A DNA stretch of 64,000 nucleotides, taken from positions 6,634,001-6,698,000 of the forward strand of contig NC_035790.1 of NCBI RefSeq assembly GCF_001653235.2, given 5' to 3'. Position 1 is the stretch's first letter; every line of letters starts with the position of its first letter. The translations under genes and the position numbers were made by a program. A model generated the notes under the pieces. It saw nothing but the letters and a program-made list of their open reading frames with translations. It was not told where the DNA came from and made no database searches. The stretch is from Pochonia chlamydosporia 170 (Eukaryota > Ascomycota > Sordariomycetes > Hypocreales > Clavicipitaceae). Of this stretch, positions 23,179 through 35,456 are shown in pieces.

Positions 23179-26100
23179 ATGGATAAGGATCAGCTCGCCC
23201 GCCTGCTGCAGGCCAGCCAAGTTCGTAAGTACATACTGCTCAGTTGGCAGCCGTCAATTTGAGATTCCCCTCCTCTTCATGCCCCTCAATGTTGATTACC
23301 AGACTCCGTGTCATGGCGTCAGCAATGAACAAGCGAGAACAGTTTCTGGCATACTCCAAGATCATACCAACATGTTTAGTCCTAATGTTCTTAACCGAAA
23401 TCATTACTGACACAACCTCTCGTTAGCAAACACGGAACAGGTCAAGGCCGTCACAGCCGATCTTCAAAAGAACTATTACTCCAAACCTGAGTCGCTCATC
23501 TTGCTCATCGAGATCGCCCTCACTCATGAAGATGGTGCCATTCGACAGCTCGCCGCCGTCCAGGCCCTTCGACACGCCCGCCGCCACTGGGACAGCACTG
23601 TTGAGGACAAGAAGCCTCTGGCCCGCTCTCACCTTCTCGAGGGCGCGCTGAAGGAGACCTCTGCCACCACCCGTCACGCCCTGTCCCGCCTTATTGCTGG
23701 AATTGTCGGCCTCGACATGGAAAATGGCGAAGGCGAAGAGTTCTTGAAGCAGCTTCTGCCCCTCAACAACAGCGACAGTGTTCAGTCAAGAGAGGTCGGC
23801 TCCTTCATCCTCTTCTCCATGTTGGAGGGGAGCCCAGAGCACTTCGAAGGGTATACCCACCAGCTCCTTCAGCTGTTCCAGTCTCGTATTGAAGACCCTG
23901 AGAGCAAAGAAGTTCGCATCAATATTGTTCAGGCCGTTAGCGCTATCCTGATGAACATCGAGCCCGAGGAGGACCCCGAGTCCCTCAAGGCTGTCCAGGG
24001 CTTCATCCCCAACATTGTCAACATTCTCAAGGCTGCTGTCGAGGCTGAGGATGAGGAAAGCTACAGGATCATCTTCGAGGTTTTCCACTCCTACTTGGCT
24101 TGCGACCCCAGTTTCCTGGCAACCCACCTTCAGGATCTCCTACAGTTCATGCTCGGTTTGGCCGCCAACACCAATGCCGAGGATGACGCCCGTACCCAGG
24201 CCCTCAGCTTGCTTATCCAGTGCGTGCGCTACCGTCGCATGAAGTTGCAAGGCATGAAGCAGATTGTTGGAGAAATCATGATCAAGTCAATGCAGATTAT
24301 CACTGAGCTGGACGATGACGACGACGATGAGGACATGAGTCCTTCTCGCACCGCCATCACCCTTGTCAACACCCTAGCCAGCGAGTTGCCTCCTCGCCTG
24401 GTCGCCGTGCCCATGCTTGAGCAGTTCCCTGGCTTTGCCGCACACTCCGAGCCTGGCTATCGAATGTCTGCTATGCTCTCTCTGGGCAATGCTGCCGAGG
24501 GTGCTCCCGAGTTCATTTCTACCCAGCTCCAGCCACTGCTACCCACCGTCGTCAGCTTGCTGTGCGACTCGGATATTCGCGTCCGCCACGCTGCTCTCGT
24601 TGGCCTCATCCACCTTGCCGAAGAGATGGCCGATGAGATGTCCTCACATCACGAGCAAATCATTTCCGCTGTCCTCAAGAACCTCGAGTCTGCTTCCCAG
24701 GGTGCCACTGACAAGAAGAGCATCAGCATTGTCCGTTGCGCTTGTGGTGCCCTTGATACATTTGGCGACGGAATTGACACCAAGATCATGGCTCAATACG
24801 GCCCGAACCTTATCGGGCCTATGGTCAAGCTTCTAGATCATGAGGACTATGGTGTTAAGGCTGCTGCCGCCTCTGCTGTCGGCGCCATTGCTGCGTCAAT
24901 GGACAAGGAGTTCCAGCCTTTCTTCGAGGGAGCTATGAAGGCTCTCGGCCGCTTCGTCATGCTCAAGGAATCTGACGAAGCCATGGACCTCCGCAGTGCC
25001 ACCTGTGACAGCTTGGGCCGAATTGCCATCGCCGTTGGCCCCGAGTCTTTCCAGCCTTACGTTGTGGATCTCATGAAGGCCAGCGAGGAGGCTCTTCACC
25101 TTGACAACCCCCGCCTCAAGGAGACCAGCTTCATCCTGTGGTCTAACCTGTCCAAGGTCTACGGCACTGATTTCGATCACTTCCTTGAAGGAATCTTCAA
25201 GGGTCTTTTCGCTTCTCTCGAGCTGGAGGAGGAGGAGATTGACCTGCCTGGTATTGATCCCAGCCAGCTGGGCGAAGGCGCCATCATTGGTGGCAAGCGC
25301 GTCAAGCTCAAGGCTCCCAGCTCCGAAGAAGATCACATCATCGCCACTGGTGGTGAAGACGACTGGGAGGATATGGATGACCTTGCCGGCCTCGAGGACT
25401 TCGATGCTGTCACTGCTGTTGCCCTTGAGCAGGAGATTGCCATTGATACTCTTGGCGACGTCATCTCCAACTCTTGCAACACGAACCACCTGGAGAGCTA
25501 TGTAGAAAAGTCGATCGAGCAAATCCTCCCATTTGCCGAACACACCTACGAAGGATGCCGCAAAAACGCCATCTCGACTCTCTGGCGCATTTATAGCCGT
25601 GTCTTCCAAGTGTGGGAAGAGAGCTCCGGTTCCAAGTGGCAGCCTGGCATGCCCCCTAACCCTGCTCCTCCTGCCTCCATTGGCAAGATTGGCGAGACTC
25701 TGTACAAAGCTACCATGGATATCTGGACCAGTGATAGCGACCGGTATGTACTCCTACTGCATTTCGCCCTTTTCTTTGTGTGTTTCCCAATGTCCAAAAT
25801 GATGAATACCTTGCGTTATACCCAGCTCACTCAGACGCAAATTGCGGGTGCTGAGAAAGCGTTTAATCTACTTCTGATTTGGACACCATTCAATATGGTT
25901 TTGTGTTTAAAGATTCCGCTGTACAAGTTCGCATAGTGGCTAGACTAAAAACTAACTGCGAAACAACAGATCTGTCATCACCGAGGTCAACCGCAACGTT
26001 GCTGCAACCTTGAAGGCCTGCGGCCCTGCGGTTCTCATCTCCAAGGACACCATGCTTCAAGAACTTGTTTCAGTCGTTGGCCTTATTGTCACCCGCTCAC

Positions 26101-26852
26101 ACCCTTGCCAACAAGATCTTGGTGCTGAGGACGAGGAGCAAGAGGTTGATGCAGGCTCCTCCGAGTACGACTGGCTGGTCGTTGACACTGCCCTGGATGT
26201 CGTCTCTGGCCTGGCCGCCGCTCTGGGAACCCAGTTTGGCGAGCTGTGGAAGATCTTTGAGAAGCCTGTCCTCAAGTTGATCAGCTCTACTGAGGATGTG
26301 CACCGATCTACCGCCGTCGGCACCATTGCCGAAGTTGCCAAGTACACTGGTGAGGCTATTACTGAGTTCACCCAGTCGCTTAGCCAGGCCCTCGTCCGCC
26401 GCTTGTCAGACCATGATCAGCTCACCAAGTCCAATGCCGCATATGCCCTTGGTCTCCTTATCCTCAACTCCAATGACACCAGCAAGACGATCCCTCTGTT
26501 CCCCCAACTGTACGAGAAGCTCGAGCCCTTGCTGTCTGTCCACGAGATGCGCATCACCGACAACGTTGCCGGCTGCCTATGCCGCATGATGATCAAGCAC
26601 CCAGATAATGGATTCGTTGAGCAGGCTTTGCCCGCGGTTGTTCGTGTCCTCCCTCTCACGGAAGACTACGAGGAGAATGAGCCCATCTTCCAGTGCATCT
26701 ACAAGTTGTACGACCAGTCCAACTCCACGGTGCAGCAGCTCACACCTCAGCTGGTTGGCATTTTTGAGAAGGTCCTGGGAGAGCCCGAGGAGCAGCTGGA
26801 GCAAGATACCCGACAGTTGGTGCAGCGCATGGTGCAGGCCCTGAGACAGTAA
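23179..26852 (+). CDS. kap123: Karyopherin / importin beta-4 (Kap123 family)
   Basis: Exons 23179-23224, 23427-25743 and 25970-26852 give 1081 residues, the usual length for Kap123. The protein starts MDKDQLARLLQASQVPNTEQ and consists of HEAT repeats throughout. An acidic loop (DDDDDDEDM) lies near residue 312 and another (EEEEIDLPGID) near residue 600. By family it is a nuclear import receptor that carries ribosomal proteins and histones H3/H4 and is released by RanGTP. The first exon codes only 15 residues; intron 1 is 202 nt with donor GTAAGT. Intron 2 (226 nt) stays open for 193 bases before a stop at 25934-25936, so retention would truncate the protein in its C-terminal third. Convergent with the TAPT1-family gene. 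Confidence 0.95.
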
Positions 26853-27220
26853 AGGTGATGGGAAGGGCATTGGAATTAGATATGATGGAACGTGTTTTTT
26901 TGAAATACGCCCTAGGCCATGAAGATATGACTATACTTGATGAGATTTGCGAATCAATGACAAAAGTAAAGGGGCGGTAGCGATGTTTCAGTAAAAAGGG
27001 GGATATGTTCACCTGTTAATAGAAATTGCATAAGCAAATACACAATACTCAAAATTGCGTCTCTTAATCTACATATGTGATTCCTCGACCGCCAACTCTC
27101 AAACATGATGAACCTGTGTGATTACAGAGTTACGTGCCAAGATCATTCTTCCCGTAGACCAGTATTAAAACAATTTATGTGTACATGATAATTATTACGT
27201 ATAATACAATGCCGCCTACA
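26853..27220. other. Convergent 3' intergenic region
   Basis: About 370 AT-rich bases between two convergent genes; expected to hold both 3' UTRs. Nothing else seen. Confidence 0.55.
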
Positions 27221-30200
27221 CTACCATATCCTCTTGGCGACCATTTCATACCTCGCTACACCCATGTAATCACCATCCGCCTTCTTCCCACCTTTATCAT
27301 CACCCTTCTTGCCTCCCGGGCCCTTCCCGCCCTTCAATCCCTCTGATTTATCTGCATGTATCCACCTCGCTTTATCATCCGTGACTTCAACATCACCCCT
27401 CCCGCCGACGCGTCTACCAATGGCATCGTAAGACTCAACCTCGGCTTTCCCCTGAGCAACTATGCTTTCCTTCTGTTTCATCTTGGCGTATCGGTTTCGC
27501 GAGTATTTGAGGAGGACCATGCCCAAGAGAAGCTTGAGTATGAGAAGGACGAGGAAGACGATGAAGAATACCACCACCATTGTCAACGCGGCGATGAAGT
27601 CGTCGGATGTCCAGGCGTACCAGGGGCGGGAGTTGAGCGGCGAACCATAGGGGTAGCCGTATGTTGCACGGCCGAGGGAGTCCCGGATCAAGGCGTCGAA
27701 ACGACTTAGGGCGGCGATCATGGCGGGGGATGAAGGGACGGCGGATTCTTCGGTTAGTGAAGTTTGCGTCGATGGCGGAATAGGCATGGGAACGTGGGTG
27801 GCCAGGAACATGTGGTAGGTTTGGACAGAGGCGCGGATGAAGAGGCATGAGAGAGGGATGACGGCCAAGCCGAGCCGACGTGTAAGTGAGGGAGTCACAA
27901 AGGCCTGTCAAAGGGTTAATTGGATGCCCACAATGTCAAGAGGATACTTATGTGTCCGTACGTTTGTGTAGTAGTCCTTGCACAAGATATCCAAGGTTCT
28001 CCCGTAGAACGTCGGCTTGATGTTGTTGAATTTGGTGACGTATGCATGCTTGATTGTATCGACCAGCATCTCGCTGCCAACCACAATCAAGAATGGAGAC
28101 AATGCTTCGCCAGACATGAGCCACGAAGGCAACACTGTAAAGCTATGTGGCAGAATCGATGGCGGGTGTAGCGGCACTGCACTTGAGCCATCATCGTGTG
28201 TTAAATCGAATCCTGCTCCTGGAACGGAAAAAGCGCCTACTTCCACAATATTGCGCATGCCAATAATGAGAAGCATGATCCAGAGGTGGAAGCGCTCCAC
28301 GATGTCTGCACATGTCAATTGGAAGAGATTGTCCTTTTCGAACCGCTTGAACACAGTGCTTTTGATCTCGACGAATTGGTTGGATAAGAGGAGTGTAAGA
28401 AGTGCGTTTGAGTACGAATTGACTGCAACGTTCAGCGTGATGACCTGGTAGTACAGCGCGATGGAGTGTAGACAATTGTAGGCGAGGGCGAGCAGAAACA
28501 TGCCGAGCGGAAGGAGAATCTTGGATCGACCAGAGGAGTTGCGTGATAGGGTTTCGTTGCTAAAGAGGCATTCTAGGATATCCTGGCCAAGGGCTGAGAG
28601 GAGACGGTCGCCGACTTCAAGGATGTTGTATATAACGTAGAGCTTGATGGCGGATTGTAACCGGATAAAGTGATACATACGGCTGGCATCGAGAGTCATC
28701 AGGGCCAATGAGCTGCAAATAATGACCGCTCCCTGTAGCAAGTCTGCCTTATGAAATGCCGACAAGCTTGAAGGAGTCGACCTTGTTCTTTTGTGTCGAA
28801 AAGTGCCAGACTTTGGCCCGGGGTGTCGGCCATTGGGCAGCGGCGACTTCGGTAACTCATTCCCGTCGGCATGCGTTTCCAATCTCGTGTGATGCAATCG
28901 ATCTCGGAGAACTGAGGCGGATACACCCCCTCTGTCATGAGACGGCTCCCTCACACGACTGCAACTTCGTGAGCGGTCCTGCTCAGAGACATCACTAGGT
29001 CTCCGAGACTGGTTTGATCGCCCACGCTCCCAGAGCCTTCCTAGGCCATCTCGTACATATCCAACGAGCCATCTAACTTCCTTGGATACCACATGAGCCC
29101 ACCATTTTATCAAGACGCCTAACGCTATGAAAAACCGAATGGGAAGAATAGTAAAGGTATACAGCCATGCGTCTAAACATGCCAAAGCACCAAAATACAG
29201 GGTTCGCTCCAGATACGGAGGTAGTAATAAGACGTTCTTTAGTCTCTCTAGTTTGGCCGTGTAGGATTCGTAAGGGATATCATTCAAATGGGATTGGTGG
29301 ATGTACAGAGGACTTGGTCTCTGGGCGGCCAGCTCCAGCTGCAAGTGTGTGGGAAGAGACATGGGTGGGAGAGGAATCATGGATGGAATCGGCGACGGTG
29401 GGCTGGGACCGACATGGCCGTGACCAGAGGAGGCTGTTGAAGGTTGATTCGTATTCAAAACCGCCGGTCCTGTCTTGATTGCTGGGGACATTGGGTGCCC
29501 GTGAACAGAACCATTGGCCGCTTCTCCGTTTAAGTTGAGCGGCGGAGGTCGACTCAACGGGTTATACGAAAATCGTCTAGGTGAAGCGGGTTGAGAGCTA
29601 CTTTCATGCGCATATTGCTGAACCCGAGATGTAGGGGGCGTCGACACAGTTCGCGGCGAACACGGCCGTTGGGGTCCATCTTTCATCTGCCAGAGCCCGT
29701 TGGGTCCGGCAGTGGTCCAAGTCTCAAAAGCCGTGCCATTCGTTTGAATCTTGTCCAGCCTTCTGGGATCCGGAGAACGGCTCTGTAGACGCTGTCGAAG
29801 TTGTTCCCGCTGATCAGCGGTCTTGGCCGCCATCTCCTGGTCTATCGAACGACGCTCGGGGGCAGGCGCAATTGGTAAGGAGTCGGGAGAGCTCGTCAGC
29901 TCCCGCATCTCAGCAGCTGTGAGTCGCTGTACGCTGTCGTTTGTCTTGTTCGTCGAGCCACTAACCCCTCTGTTGCGAGATTTGGTCGTTGACGCAGCAC
30001 GGGACCCAGCCTTGCTAGCCGGTGATAGTATGCCGTCAATGTGGTCATCGAGACCAACTTCCACCTCGGACAGCATGGGGAACTTGGACCGTCCTCTACC
30101 CGTCTCATCTTCCGACGCGGATGTCTCATCGTGAGCGGTTACAGGTGGTGAAGGGTATCCTTGACCTGGGCCTGTTGATGAGGTGGCCGATGGAGGAGCT

Positions 30201-30256
30201 GGAGTCGAAAGCGGCGACGAGAAACGAGTGTTGATGGGATCCATGGTTGCTGCCAT
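27221..30256 (-). CDS. TAPT1/Emp65 family ER membrane protein
   Basis: Exons 30256-27962 and 27904-27221 (57-nt intron, phase 0) give 992 residues. The first about 330 residues are Ser/Pro-rich and disordered. The conserved TAPT1 core starts near residue 340 with ERLKNVLLLPPYLERTLYFG and continues with several membrane segments, KLYVIYNILEVGDRLLSALG and GSEMLVDTIKHAYVTKFNNI. A final helix (IAALTMVVVFFIVFLVLLIL) and a Gly/Lys-rich tail end the protein. Yeast Emp65 works with Slp1 in protecting folding ER proteins, and human TAPT1 is linked to cilium and skeletal biology; the fungal role is inferred from that. The ATG at 30256 is preferred to the in-frame GTG one codon upstream. Confidence 0.9.
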
Positions 30257-30834
30257 CACGGCGAGACCCTTATGATGTGGCCTGCGGGAACATGGGGATC
30301 TGATAAAGCGACACGCCCGTTTTTCGTTGAATGCGCTCTCGTGTATGGATTGTAATGGACGTTGAGGTTGGCGTCGGTGATGGTTTGAGAGGGAAGTTCA
30401 ATTGACGTCAAGTTGCCAAGTGGTGTGGTCAAAATCGGCCAGATGCAGGACACTCTGGTTGGTTGGGGTCAACTCTGGTGCGGCAACATTGAATAGTGCT
30501 GTTCTGGCATTTGTAAGGTGCAGGGGAGGCTGGCACAGGAGGCGGTGCAGCGACTTGCACTGTCTCAGGGCGTTAACGTGGAACCGGCAGTGGCTTCACT
30601 CTTCAATGTTTGCTTCAACTGTCGCTACGCTCCTCCATATTGAACTCAAGCCGGAATATCAATATTATTCACTCCTTAGATGACACATTTCATCAATATT
30701 GCACAATTTAACTCGAAATCGTTCCATTGATTTGTTACCCACCAATTACTATTTCGTAACGACAGACGAGAAGCTTTCTAGCTTCACCACGTCCACCTTA
30801 TTATCCTCTCTCACCACCCCCGGCTTCGGCTCCC
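30257..30834. other. Intergenic, TAPT1-family promoter region
   Basis: About 580 bases between the 3' end of the dienelactone hydrolase gene and the start of the TAPT1-family gene, both on the minus strand. No gene seen. Confidence 0.5.
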
Positions 30835-31827
30835 CTACTCCTCAACCAAATAGTTATCAAACCAAGTCACAGCCTGGAAAAATGCCTGCTCCTTTGCAAA
30901 CTTCTGCACCTTGACCTTCAAATCACCACGCACAGAAAATCCATGCTCCACGCCAGAATACAAATTAATCTGATACGGCAGCTTAGTACCCTTCAGAATC
31001 TCCTCCGACTTGTGCCTCTTCTCCGCAGGGAAAATGCTGTCCGTCTCAGCAGCAGCAATGGAGAGGGGACCGGTAATGGCAGCGAGTTCCGCCTCCTCGA
31101 CGAACGAAGGGTGGGCAATGTAACCGACATCGATGCCATTCTTATAGTGGCGGACGACATACTATTCATACCGTTAGCAAAAAAAGGTCCATATTGTATC
31201 TTAAGCAAATGTACCTTGGCTCCGAAGCAGTATCCCACAGCTCCAACCCTCTTCACGCCCAGTCCCTTCATGTACTTGATACCAGCCTCGACAATGGGGT
31301 CGACATAAGGCACAGTATGCGGGTTCTTGCCGTCAGAGCCCCCGTTCAGCCAGGACATCAGGTCGAAGCCTTCTGGCCGGTTGAGTGGCACAGGATCGCC
31401 GTTGAACGGGTCAATTACAACAGTCGTGTAGCCACACTCGGCAAACTGGTCGGCCATCAGCTGGCTGTTTTGCCAGACGCCAATGACATCGGGGATGTAG
31501 AGAATTCCGTAGCCGGTCTTGGCCTTGCCCTCGGGAGGTGTAGCTACATAGGCATCGATTTTGTTGTCGATTTTGGTGAGTTTGCCAGTGGGCTTGCCCC
31601 TGTGGATAAATTAGCCGTGATGCAAAAATTGCTTTCAAAATAAATGATAATATTTTTGAGGGGAAAAGATGAGCTGTCTGGCGCGTTGGATAATTATCCG
31701 CCATAGTGCCCAAGAGGTTCGCTCGTCTCACAGCTTTGTGCTTGGGATGTATTAGAATGCGGGGAGCTCCAACATACTCAAACAATTTTCCGAGGGTGCA
31801 GCATCTGCCAGGCGGGTTAGAAGCCAT
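30835..31827 (-). CDS. Dienelactone hydrolase family protein
   Basis: Exons 31827-31778, 31599-31215 and 31161-30835 give 253 residues. The product starts MASNPPGRCC and keeps family motifs ILYIPDVIGVWQNS, GYCFGAK with the nucleophile Cys141, the Asp in AAETDSIFP, and the His in GVEHGFSVRG. Bacterial dienelactone hydrolase opens dienelactone to maleylacetate in chloroaromatic and catechol breakdown; the many fungal paralogues are mostly uncharacterised hydrolases. Intron 2 (53 nt) follows the nucleophile motif directly. The ATG at 31827 is chosen because the frame upstream only has a TTG. Confidence 0.9.
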
Positions 31828-33056
31828 CTTGTCGCTTTCTTCCAATTTTCCAAGCTAGTAAGTCTCTTCGCTTCTAGTAAATGATGCAATGGAAATTTTG
31901 CAAGTCGGGGAATTGAATTGAATTTAAATTGCACAAGTGGCGGACTGGACAAGCTCGGCTTCTTATCCAGCAAAGCCTGACGCAATGCCCCTCACTAACT
32001 TGCGAATGTCCCACCATAAAATGTCACCAACGAACTTGACTTGACACTTCCGTTCAATGTTTCGCAGCCTACCGACCTAGGTAGGTATTCAACCAACGAG
32101 AGTCCAGCAAAACAATCAAGCCATCTAGCACCAGACGGCTATGCACCTTTGACCCAAGATGCCCTTTTCCGCTTCCGAAGGTCCAGTCCATATCCATACA
32201 GTTCCGTCACGCTCCAACGAGCCCACGTCTCTTCTGTAATTGGCTCAACATAAAGATTTCCAGCGAGGCTTTTGCGGATCTTAAGTCCGAAGGTCACTGT
32301 GACGGAGCCAGAATATCTCGGTGCCGACACGGAGTCCAGCAAGAGTGTCGGCACAGACGGCATCCATTGTACCCGATGGTCCACGGACAGTTGTCCTCGG
32401 TCAGTTTTAAAGTAGGAATACCCGCTTGTCGTGCTCAGAAATTAGTAATTCTGGCATAGGATATGGCAAAAATAGATTCATGGAATATTACCAACTTGAA
32501 GTGCTGCAAGTCATGTTATATGGCCTGGATGCGGCCACGGAAAACGTCGCGTAAGCATCGGATGTGAGCCGATTAGAGTTGTGGTCTGGGCCGTCGGATC
32601 ATCCCGACGTTGTGAGATTTTACACTACCATTGAGGATTCGGATTCTTAATAATGCCGGTTCTTGACCGAAATACATGCGAGGCTTGGTAATGCTTCGTT
32701 CCGCTCAATGTTTTGCAGCGGTGGTGATACAACAACTGTAGCGACATCGCTTAGGGCCCATTTCTTATGTAGATGTAAAATTATACCACCAGCCCTCCTG
32801 AATTCACACACCATGCCACCATCTATCATCTCAGCAACAATGCCTTTAACCACGCAGCTTCGATACCCCAATACCTGTGTTATACCGTGTGACAAACCCA
32901 CCATCTAGGTTTTCCATAATGAGGGTATAGCCCCCAAGGTCCCAATCTAAATGACCAACATAAAACCCCCAAAACTCATCAATCAACAAGCAACGCTCTC
33001 TATTCATGTTCCAAAATACCGGGTATCATAATGCAAATCCTAAAATACACCCCCAT
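31828..33056. other. Intergenic, dienelactone hydrolase to U1-type zinc finger gene
   Basis: About 1.2 kb. A short CCTAGGTAGGTA motif, like the patch at 5061-5110, lies near 32080. Open frames are short and featureless. No RNA gene seen. Confidence 0.5.
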
Positions 33057-33899
33057 CTACTTTGTCCGCAACCCCTTCGGCTTCCTCTTCTTAAACACCA
33101 CCGGCGCAACTCCCGAATCACCAGCCTCCTCCTCAACCTTGACCTTCGCTCCTCCATCCTCCTCCTCCCCCTTCACCACCCCATCATGTATCCCACTCGT
33201 CGCCGTATACGGTTCACCCTTGATATCGTCCTCCTTTTTAACCCCCTCCTTGACCTCCTCCTTCACCTCCTCCTTCACACCCTCTTCCCCCTTCAACCTC
33301 ACCGTCCCACTCAGCAACGCATCCAGCTCCTCATCCTCCCCCTCAGGCATATTCTTCGAATCCCTCCCCCACCTCCTAGGCTTCTTAAACAAGCCCTTCA
33401 CAGCATCCTCCTCCTCTCTATCCTCCTCCCTGTCCTCTCTCTTCCGTACCCCCGTCGCAACTCTCGCCTTCTTGTCCTCGTCCGCTCCCTCTCCCGCGCT
33501 CTCAACGACCCGTGTACTCGTGACCGTCCACTCGCCAGGCATGGCCATTTCCCCTCGAAAGTCATCCGGCACTGCGACACCCAGCTCAGCCAACTGCTCC
33601 CGTTGTTTCTTCAGCGATGATTCGCTTGCGCCCGCTGGAACGGAAGCGCGTCCCGGTCGTGATGGACCGGGCGAGGAGCTGGTAACTACTCCATTTAGAC
33701 GGTCGATTTCTCTCCGCGCACGTTCTTTTTCGCGTTCTTCTCGCTCGTGGTTGCGGTGCAGGTCTCGTAGTGAGCGCTTGATTGCGTTTTGGTGCTTGGC
33801 TGTGGCTTCATGGTTTTGGCGCTCGAGCTTCGTGTCGCGGACGTAGCAGGCGCAGTGTTTGCACCAGTAGTTTGGTGATGCTTTCCAATATTCTGTCAT
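33057..33899 (-). CDS. U1-type (matrin-like) zinc finger protein, WBP4-like splicing factor
   Basis: A 280-residue, intronless protein. The N-terminal MTEYWKASPNYWCKHCACYV with C13, C16, H30 and H36 is the U1-C/matrin zinc finger that begins WBP4/FBP21 proteins, followed by a basic/acidic coiled stretch (LRDLHRNHEREEREKERA). The rest is Glu/Lys-rich, with repeats of the VKEE type near the C terminus, ending KKRKPKGLRTK. WBP4 is a spliceosomal B-complex component that also has WW domains; no WW domain is visible here. A nuclear mRNA-splicing role is inferred from the finger. The long plus-strand open frame over the same bases is its antisense shadow. Confidence 0.8.
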   Translation of the reverse strand: MTEYWKASPNYWCKHCACYVRDTKLERQNHEATAKHQNAIKRSLRDLHRNHEREEREKERARREIDRLNGVVTSSSPGPSRPGRASVPAGASESSLKKQREQLAELGVAVPDDFRGEMAMPGEWTVTSTRVVESAGEGADEDKKARVATGVRKREDREEDREEEDAVKGLFKKPRRWGRDSKNMPEGEDEELDALLSGTVRLKGEEGVKEEVKEEVKEGVKKEDDIKGEPYTATSGIHDGVVKGEEEDGGAKVKVEEEAGDSGVAPVVFKKRKPKGLRTK

Positions 33900-34381
33900 T
33901 GCATGTAGCGTGTGGTTTTTATGTAGAGTCTGTGACAGTCTGAAGTGTCACAATTCCTGCCTTGAGCTTGAGTCTGTATTACGTAATCCGGTGGCAAGCA
34001 TTTTGCAGTGTGCCTCAGTCATGCAAGATTCCGCCTCCACCAACGACCACTGTCGACTTGGAAACTCAAACGTCACGAAATCAAGACCACATTTGTTACA
34101 TTGCCCAACAGGGCAGTTGTTATTTGTATTTGTACGGCATACTACCTAGTATGTGTTGACCAGCTATGTATTACCAATCCCTCGCGAATTTCATTAAGTC
34201 CAGTATCTCGTGAATGCATCAATAACGGCAAGGAGTGAAAACGCTCCGATTGTCACCGAGGACGTGATTAATTGCCAACTTCTCATCCAACAAAGCCATA
34301 CAGCCCCATTCAGGAATTCCATACAACATTAGCTTCCTTCCTTTACAGAATGAGCAAACTCCTATCGTATGCCATGCCAAT
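33900..34381. other. Intergenic, 3' of the PIR gene
   Basis: About 480 bases holding the 3' UTR of the PIR-repeat gene and the promoter of the zinc finger gene. Nothing else seen. Confidence 0.5.
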
Positions 34382-35456
34382 TTACAGGTAAAGAGCGGCG
34401 CCGAAGATGGCCACGACGGCAGCAGCAAAGCCAGGGAAGACCTTGTTGGCCGCGGCAGTAGGGACAGCAGTAGGACCAGTAGTAACATTGGTAGGAGCTT
34501 GAGGCTGACCATCAGAAATCTGAGTGACGGGAGGCGGAGGAGGAGGAGGAGCCTGGGTGTGGGTAGGAGCCTGGGGCTGTCCATCCGAGATCTGGCTGAC
34601 GGGAGGAGGAGGAGGAGCCTGGGTGTGAGTAGGAGCCTGGGGCTGTCCATCACCAATCTGGCTCACAGGAGGAGGGGGTGCGGCAGTCTTTGGGGGAGCC
34701 TGGATCTGGCCATCCGAGATCTGGGAAACCGGAGGAGCCATGGTAGGTGCAGGAACGGAAGCACAAGGAGTGGTGCGGACCTGGACCTGGCCATCACCAA
34801 TCTGGCACATGGGGATGGGAATGACCGTGGTGTGAATCTGAGGCTGACCGTCGGCGATGACAGTGACGATCGTGGTCTGAACCATGCTGGTACCAACGGG
34901 CTTACCGCCGTTACCACCATTGCCACCATTGCCTCCGGTGTTGCCTCCAGTGCAGGACGTAGCGACAATCTCAATGGGGGAGCACTGAGCAGCCCAGTGG
35001 CGGTCATACAGATTGTAAAAGTTACCAGAGAGGCATCGGTAGAAAACAGTAGAGCCGTCCAGAGCAAGAGAGCCATTTTGGCAGACTGAGAAGCCAGAAG
35101 ACTTGATGGCGTTGTGCTGAGGAGGCGCGTCAAACTGGAACTGGTAGTTGGAGGCAATATAACCAGTTCGGTCGTGGGAATCCTTGAGGACACCATTGTT
35201 AAGGGTCATGACCAGAGTGCCTTCACCTTCACAAGCGCGCTTCTATGGGCTTGTTAGTGGCGGCTCTCTTCTAGCTTGCATTGTCACCTGCTAGCAGCAA
35301 TGAGACTCGACTTACCTCAAGGTCACGCTTGGCGTTTCCAAGAGAATAGATGGAGACCTGGAATTTGCCATCACGAGAAGTGCTGCAGCCAGCTGGGGGA
35401 GCAGCAGCCATGGCGGTGGCCGCGAGGCCGAGGGAAGCAGCCGATGTCCACTTCAT
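34382..35456 (-). CDS. PIR-repeat cell wall protein with GPI-like tail
   Basis: Exons 35456-35316 and 35242-34382 give 333 residues. A signal peptide of about 17-19 residues precedes a Cys-containing N-terminal module (CSTSRDGKFQVSIYSLGN), an AKR dibasic site, and a module ending near EIVATSC. Then come about six copies of a (I/S)(G/A/S)DGQ(P/V/I)Q repeat, the PIR signature whose Gln forms an alkali-labile ester to beta-1,3-glucan. The copies are separated by Pro/Thr spacers (APPPPPVSQ type). The C terminus (VFPGFAAAVVAIFGAALYL) looks like a GPI-attachment signal. By family it is a covalently bound wall mannoprotein. Having both PIR repeats and a GPI tail is notable. It has the longest upstream gene-free region in the window. 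Confidence 0.88.

Noticed and set aside
22892..23410. 172-codon plus-strand frame
   Set aside because: Overlaps the kap123 start and first intron in another frame; no recognisable features.
24896..25609. 237-codon minus-strand frame
   Set aside because: Antisense of kap123.
33031..33846. 271-codon plus-strand frame
   Set aside because: Ser/Pro/Thr-rich antisense shadow of the Glu/Lys-rich zinc finger protein gene.
34499..35089. 196-codon plus-strand frame
   Set aside because: Antisense shadow of the PIR-repeat gene; the repetition comes from the repeats on the other strand.
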